The notes beneath the pieces were generated by a model. The model worked only from the letters and a program-made list of their open reading frames with translations, searched no databases and was not told the DNA's origin. From Hamadaea tsunoensis DSM 44101 (GTDB lineage Bacteria > Actinomycetota > Actinomycetes > Mycobacteriales > Micromonosporaceae): a DNA stretch of 64,000 nt. Positions 59,477-64,000 of this stretch are shown in pieces (positions within the stretch are counted from its first letter, which is position 1; every line of letters starts with the position of its first letter). The stretch spans positions 124,001 to 188,000 of the forward strand of contig NZ_AUAX01000015.1 in assembly GCF_000428945.1 (NCBI RefSeq). Direction: 5' to 3'. The position numbers were made by a program, and so were the translations under genes.

Positions 59477-62400
59477 TCAACGGGAGTGATAAATCGCGAC
59501 TTTGAAGAACCATTCAAGGAGGAAGTCAGCCATCGCCATCCGGTATGAAGTGCCCTGAGCCGGATCGCGGATCATGACGAGCCCGGCGTCGTCCACGCCG
59601 TCGACGATGACGTAGTGGCCCAGCTTGGACGATGACCCCATTCGGGCGATCCACGGCCCGAAGAGTTCCGAGAGCGCGTCCACCAATTGTTCGTCCGTCA
59701 GGCCGGTGGCCTCCGGAACCCCAGCCACCCAGTCCGGGCCGAGAATCGCCTGGACCCTTTCCGGAGTCTTGGCGTTTTCCCCGTACTTGGCGATGAGGTC
59801 CGCCTGCTTCAGCCGGCCGTTGGTGATCATCTCAATGCAGGCCGCCCAGCAGCTCTCCTCACCCGTCTGCAGGGTGGCGCCGCCCGCTTGCTCATCGATG
59901 ATGACGTATCTATTGCCGCCGATGGCTCCGCCCGGCCACTCGACGATCCGCCAACCCGCGCAGTCCGCGCAGGACTTCCATAGTTCGCTCAGGTCAGCGA
60001 GCACCGCGTCGTCGGCGAACGCGCCGACCCACGTGTCCTCCAGCAGACTGGAAACCTTCAAACCGCCGACGGTCAGGGCGGCGCCGGCGCCGAAACCGCC
60101 GAGCAGGAAGGTCAGCCCGCCGGTCTCCAGGAAGAGCATGAGGGATCCCGGAACGACGAACTCCCCCACGATCAGGCCGATCGCCGAGCAGAGGCCCGAT
60201 ACGGCGCAGCCGACGCCGGCGGCAGCCACGTTGGCGGTCGCCAGCACCGTCGCCAGCTCCACGACGGCGGCCATGGTGATGTCGTTGAGCAGGCTGTTCT
60301 CGAACGTGGGACTGAAGCTCAGGTTCAGGCAGTGGCGGTAGACCGGGGTGTCCGGCGGGTACATGAGCGCGCACATCTCGGCGTTGGCGGCCACTTGCAG
60401 GAGCTTCTGGTCGGCATGCTCATCGGCCTGGCTCATGCAGGTGGCGAAGTCCGCGCTGCCGGCCGGGAAGGTGCCTTCGCAGTACTGGCGGTTGAGTTCG
60501 GCCTGCTCGTTCAGGATGTCCCGGGTGGCGGTGTTGGCCGCCTGGTTGTAGGCGAGCGCCGCGGCCTGCGCGTCCTGGCCGGCCGCCCGGGCGGAGTCGG
60601 CCGCCTTCCGGGCGGAGCCGAATGCCGTGTCCGCCGAGGTGAACGCCTGCTTCGCCGAGTCCACCGCCCAGACTGCCGACCGGTTGGCCGCCTTCGCCGC
60701 GTCCTGGGCGGTGGCGGCGGCGTTGCGGGCGGCGAGCGCCGAGGCGACCGCCGCGTCCGCCGATGCCGCGGCCTGGTTCGCCGACTGGTTCGCCTGCTGC
60801 GCGTACTGTGCGGCCTGGGTCGCCGACTGCTGGGCCTGCTGCGCGTATCCGGCGGCGTCGGCGGCGGCTCCCCGTGCGGTCGCGGCTGTGGCCTGAGCTT
60901 CGTACGCGGCCTGCGTCGCCTTGGACGCGGCGTACCAGGACCGGGTCAGGAGGGCCGAGACCTCCGCGACGTGGGCGGCGTTGTCTTGATCTCGTTGGGC
61001 CGCCGAGTACCGGTCGACGGTCAGGAACCGGTGCACGTAGCCGCTCGGACCGTCCAGCGCGGCCTGCGCGGCGGCCTTCACCTCCGGGCCGCTGTCGGCG
61101 GCGGCCAGGATCTGGTTGACCTTCACCCGCTCGTCCACGGCCAGCCCGGTGAGCCGGGTGTGGTCGAGGAACTCGCGGTAGGCCGTCTCGTTTCCGGCGT
61201 CCAGCGCGATCTGGGCGCGGGCGACGACGGTGGTGTATCCGGCTGCCGCGGCGTCGGCCATCGCCTGGTTGACCTTCACCCGGTCCTCGGTCGCCCGCGC
61301 CGGGTAGTCGGGGTTGTGCAGGAAGGCGGCCACATCCGCGTCGGTTCCGGCGAGGGCCGCCGCGGCCGCGGTCCGCATGGCCGGCGTGCCGTCGGCGGCC
61401 AGCACGTTCAGCGTGGCGCGGTCATCCTGTCCGGCGGCGAACCCGACCGTGGTACGCGCGAAGTTGAGCACGAGGTCGTCGTCCGCGCTCAACGCGTTCA
61501 GCGCCGCGGCGCGCGTCCACTGTCCATTGCCGACTGCAAGCGCGAGGGCGGCCTTGCGGCCGGCCGCGACCGCAGCGGAGCGCGGCGTGGCCGGGTCGGC
61601 CGCTACGGCGAGAAGCTGGTTGGTGGCAGCGCCGCGCTGGGCGGACTGTTCGGCGGTCCACAGGACCTCGCCGGTCTGGGCCTGCTCGGTGGCGGCGGCG
61701 TCCAGCGCGGCCTGGTCGGTCTGCTCCGCGCTGATCGCCAGCCGGTCGGCGTCCGCCTGGCGGGCAGCGTCGAAGACCGCCTGGGCCTGGTTCGCCGCGG
61801 TGACCGAGGCCTGGGCCGCGAGGGTGGCGGCGTTCGCGTGCTGCGTGGCCGCTGCGGCGGCGTCGGCCGCGTGCCCGGCCGCGTCGGCGGCGGCGTCGGC
61901 CGCCTGCGCCGCCGCGTCGGCGTCGGCCGCGGACTTGCGGGCCGCGTCCCGGGCCAGGAATGCGGCGATGGTGGCCGCGACGGCGAAGTCCGACGCCTTC
62001 GCGGCCGCGCGGGCGGCGCGCTCGGCGTTGGCCCGGGCCTTGTTCGCGGCGGCGATGGCCGCGGTGGCGTCGACGCCGGCGTCGACGGCCGCGTTGAGCG
62101 CGTCGATCGCCGCCTGGTACGCGGTGAGAGCCTTGCTGGACGCGTCGGTGGCCGCGGTGGCGGCGTTCTTGGCCTCGGTGGCCGCCTTGCCCGCCTGGTC
62201 GGCCGCGTCACCCGCCTTGCGCGCTCCGGCGGCGGCGTCGCGTGCCGTCTGTGCGGCCTGCCGTGCGGCGGCCGCGCTCCCGGCGTCCCCTGCGGCCTTC
62301 GCGGCGGCGTCGTATGCCGTCGCGGCGGCCTGCCCGGCCTTCACGGCGGCGGCCGCCGCCTGGTTGGCCGCGCGGGCCGCCCGCTGGGCCGCGTCGATCG

Positions 62401-63427
62401 CGGCGTTCGACGCCTCCAGCGCCTCCCTGGCCGCCGCGGCGGCCTTCTCCGCTGCGGCGGCGGCCGCCTTGGCCGCGGCGGCGGCTCTGACGGCGTTGCC
62501 CTGCGCGCTCTGCGCGGCGGCGCGGGCCGCTTCGGCCTGCTGCTGGGCGACCGCTGCGGCCTCGACGGCCCGGGCGGACGCCTCCTTCGCGTCGGCGGTC
62601 TTCTCGACGGCGTCCGCCGAGGCCGCCTCGGCGACGGCCGCGAGCTGCGCCACCGTCGCCGTCTCCTGGTCCCGGGTCGCCTGCAGGGGCCACTGCACGT
62701 CGAGGAAGTCGGTGAAGGCCTGGTCGGTGTCGGCGTCCAACGCGGCCTGCGCCGCCTGGCGTACGCCGGGGCCGCCGCTCGCGTACACCTGGTTGACCTG
62801 GAGCCGCAGGTCGATGTGGAGCGGCGCGTCGATGCCGCCGTGCAGGAACTGGGTGTACGCCTGATCGGTCCCGGCGTCCAGCACGGCCTGGGCCGCCGCG
62901 CGTACGTTGGGGCCGCCCGCGTAGAGGATCTCGTCGACCTTGACGCGACGGTCGGCGGTGGCGGACTTCTGCCGGCCGCCGGCCAGGAACGCGTCGATCG
63001 CCGCCGCGTCGCCGGCCAGTGCCCGCTCGCCGGCCCGGCGTACGCTCGGACCGCTCAGTGCGATCATGTCCTCGACGGCCGACCGCTTGTCGGAGACCTT
63101 GGCGAGATCCCAGCCGCCGTGGACGAACGCCTGGATGTCGGCGTCGGTGCCGACCAGCGCCGCGGCTGCCGCGGCCCGGACCGCGGGGCCGCCCTCCCGC
63201 CACGCCCACACGGCCGCGAGGCGGTCGCGTTGCGGGTCGGGCACGGGGTCCTGCGCGTTCGCCACCCGCGCTCCGCCGAGCCCGATCGCCAACGCCAGGG
63301 TCGTGAAACCCGCCACGATCATGCGTGGTGTCGTCCCGCGCCGGCGGCCACCGGCTGCCGGACCGCGCGCTTCCCCGCCGCTCCCGGCGAACCATTTCTT
63401 GACTGTGGACAGTCCACAACGGCGCAT
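59477..63427 (-). CDS. ALF-repeat polymorphic-toxin-like protein with C-terminal C39/papain-like peptidase
   Basis: 1,316 residues. A long N-terminal export signal (hydrophobic MIVAGFTTLALAIGLGGA near 36-53) is followed by ALF-type repeats (for example VRAAAAAALVGTDADIQAFV, again near 195, 720 and 800), two very Ala-rich helical rods (about 250-620 and 870-1020), a hydrophobic patch around 1080-1160, and a C-terminal domain of about 130 residues: Cys1193 in EESCWAAC, His1271 in KLGHYVIVDGVDD, Asp1288 in IRDP. That is the layout of a C39-like cysteine peptidase and of actinobacterial short-ALF-repeat polymorphic toxins, exported and then cleaving a target in a rival. GAGAGGGG precedes the ATG. 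No immunity gene is evident. Confidence 0.72.
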   Translation of the reverse strand: MRRCGLSTVKKWFAGSGGEARGPAAGGRRRGTTPRMIVAGFTTLALAIGLGGARVANAQDPVPDPQRDRLAAVWAWREGGPAVRAAAAAALVGTDADIQAFVHGGWDLAKVSDKRSAVEDMIALSGPSVRRAGERALAGDAAAIDAFLAGGRQKSATADRRVKVDEILYAGGPNVRAAAQAVLDAGTDQAYTQFLHGGIDAPLHIDLRLQVNQVYASGGPGVRQAAQAALDADTDQAFTDFLDVQWPLQATRDQETATVAQLAAVAEAASADAVEKTADAKEASARAVEAAAVAQQQAEAARAAAQSAQGNAVRAAAAAKAAAAAAEKAAAAAREALEASNAAIDAAQRAARAANQAAAAAVKAGQAAATAYDAAAKAAGDAGSAAAARQAAQTARDAAAGARKAGDAADQAGKAATEAKNAATAATDASSKALTAYQAAIDALNAAVDAGVDATAAIAAANKARANAERAARAAAKASDFAVAATIAAFLARDAARKSAADADAAAQAADAAADAAGHAADAAAAATQHANAATLAAQASVTAANQAQAVFDAARQADADRLAISAEQTDQAALDAAATEQAQTGEVLWTAEQSAQRGAATNQLLAVAADPATPRSAAVAAGRKAALALAVGNGQWTRAAALNALSADDDLVLNFARTTVGFAAGQDDRATLNVLAADGTPAMRTAAAAALAGTDADVAAFLHNPDYPARATEDRVKVNQAMADAAAAGYTTVVARAQIALDAGNETAYREFLDHTRLTGLAVDERVKVNQILAAADSGPEVKAAAQAALDGPSGYVHRFLTVDRYSAAQRDQDNAAHVAEVSALLTRSWYAASKATQAAYEAQATAATARGAAADAAGYAQQAQQSATQAAQYAQQANQSANQAAASADAAVASALAARNAAATAQDAAKAANRSAVWAVDSAKQAFTSADTAFGSARKAADSARAAGQDAQAAALAYNQAANTATRDILNEQAELNRQYCEGTFPAGSADFATCMSQADEHADQKLLQVAANAEMCALMYPPDTPVYRHCLNLSFSPTFENSLLNDITMAAVVELATVLATANVAAAGVGCAVSGLCSAIGLIVGEFVVPGSLMLFLETGGLTFLLGGFGAGAALTVGGLKVSSLLEDTWVGAFADDAVLADLSELWKSCADCAGWRIVEWPGGAIGGNRYVIIDEQAGGATLQTGEESCWAACIEMITNGRLKQADLIAKYGENAKTPERVQAILGPDWVAGVPEATGLTDEQLVDALSELFGPWIARMGSSSKLGHYVIVDGVDDAGLVMIRDPAQGTSYRMAMADFLLEWFFKVAIYHSR

Positions 63428-63685
63428 CGCCGCACCCCTCTCCCATGGTCGCGACCCCCGGCGACGATCCGACGGCGCATCGGCCCCGGGAGTCGAACAG
63501 CTTCACCGGTCGCGCACAACGCGTTCGCACATCCGCGGGACGTCGGTCAGGAGGAATTGCCGAAACAGGCTGCCGATTCGCGCAGCGGCGCGGCCATCCC
63601 GTTGACGTACGCGCCCGGCGGGGCTTCGCTTGCCGCGCCGCCGCTGTCATCGGCGGTCCACAAGAGACCTTCGGGGAGTGAGTTC

Positions 63686-64000
63686 ATGCGTCTCAAACGC
63701 GTGGCCGGTGCGGCCACGTCCCTGGCGATCGCCGCCGCACTCGTCGGCGGGGGCGCGACGCCGGCGGTGGCGGTGGGCGTCGCGCCGCCGTCCCTGGTCG
63801 ACGACGGCGTCTACCCCTATCCGGATGCCGCCGCCATCCAGGCCGCGCAGCACGTCGAACTGATCTCGGGGGACGGCCACATCCTGCTCGCCGACTGCGC
63901 CACGCCCGCGGTCGACGGCGTCAGCGTGGTCGAGGTCCACAGCCTGGACCAGACGGTCGGTTCGGAAGGCGTCGGCCGGATCTGCTTCCGGGTGACCGCC
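63686..64000 (+). CDS. Secreted protein, 3' end beyond the window
   Basis: The first 105 residues are seen. A signal peptide (RVAGAATSLAIAAALVGGG, cleavage near AVAV) is followed by a mature part with two cysteines so far (LLADCATPAV; GRICFRVTA). GGGGAG lies 9 nt before the ATG. It is divergent from the ALF-repeat protein and might belong to the same secretion locus, but the family is not recognised and the gene is cut by the window edge. Confidence 0.55.
   Translation, partial: MRLKRVAGAATSLAIAAALVGGGATPAVAVGVAPPSLVDDGVYPYPDAAAIQAAQHVELISGDGHILLADCATPAVDGVSVVEVHSLDQTVGSEGVGRICFRVTA

Noticed and set aside
59239-59517. Possible immunity gene after the ALF-repeat toxin
   Set aside because: The frame starts inside the toxin gene without a ribosome site, is Arg/Ser-rich and shows no fold; not convincing.
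61314-62864. 516-codon Ala-rich plus-strand frame opposite the ALF-repeat gene
   Set aside because: GCC/GGC repeats in the rod give Ala-rich translation on both strands; no ribosome site or domain.
59477-63427. Reading the Ala-rich protein as a phage tape-measure protein
   Set aside because: It has an export signal, ALF repeats and a C39-like peptidase tip, and no phage genes are near.
1-64000. tRNA genes, CRISPR arrays, insertion sequences or an integrase that would mark an island
   Set aside because: No regularly spaced repeats, no transposase-like gene and no recognisable tRNA were seen by eye; a tRNAscan or ISfinder run could still find one.

Overview
The window is very GC-rich (about 70% by eye). 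It uses ATG, GTG and TTG starts, carries many ECF/SigE-type sigma factors and LuxR-type regulators, and has secreted CBM35-bearing polysaccharide hydrolases. This fits a soil or plant-associated filamentous actinomycete, most likely of the Micromonosporaceae (Actinoplanes-like). That placement is inferred from style only: there is no rRNA or other marker gene, and I saw no tRNA, CRISPR array, transposase or integrase.

Layout. Positions 1-9.6 kb hold ordinary accessory genes: a PqqD-like/M50-type membrane peptidase, a MarR/MFS divergent pair, a sigma factor fused to an exported domain, a SigJ-like sigma factor coupled to a glyoxalase-fold gene, a phosphotransferase, an aldo-keto reductase, and a deletion-scarred sigma/exported-domain pseudogene. 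Positions 9.6-15.3 kb hold two large ATPase-LuxR regulators. Positions 15.4-23.8 kb hold a glycosidase-like protein, two small redox enzymes, membrane proteins, a NamZ-like exo-muramidase and a split sigma/membrane-protein pair.

Positions 24.0-35.7 kb are a pectin (rhamnogalacturonan-type) degradation island. Five secreted enzymes (GH27, a lyase-like protein, GH29, GH105, GH28) carry nine clear CBM35-type modules between them. A FadR-type GntR regulator sits among them. Perfect GACATC-G-GATGTC palindromes lie in its own promoter region, and a related ACAT-N3-ATGT site covers the -10 box of the GH105 gene. No sugar transporter is present.

Positions 35.8-44.4 kb hold regulators and enzymes: GNAT, HxlR/F420-type oxidoreductase, XRE, DUF998-like, a membrane protein-histidine kinase-response regulator operon, and an MFS/Lrp divergent pair.

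Positions 44.8-59.2 kb hold the most interesting system: two operons facing each other with only 6 bp between their stop codons. The plus-strand operon encodes a beta-sandwich protein, a zinc-ribbon GTPase, a GAP1-type GTPase-associated protein, a membrane-anchored second GTPase-like NTPase and a 62-residue membrane peptide. The minus-strand operon encodes a Trypco1-like protein, a trypsin-VMAP-like fusion, a MoxR AAA+ ATPase, and a 1,497-residue protein joining a SAV_2336-type vWA domain, a trypsin-like barrel lacking all three catalytic residues, a STAND-like NTPase and TPR-like repeats. This matches the computationally predicted NTP-dependent conflict systems (MoxR-vWA-VMAP and GAP1/GTPase types) of multicellular bacteria. 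The joining of two such modules, and the giant fusion, are unusual.

Positions 59.5-64 kb hold a 1,316-residue ALF-repeat polymorphic-toxin-like protein ending in a C39/papain-like cysteine peptidase domain, then the start of a secreted protein that runs off the window.
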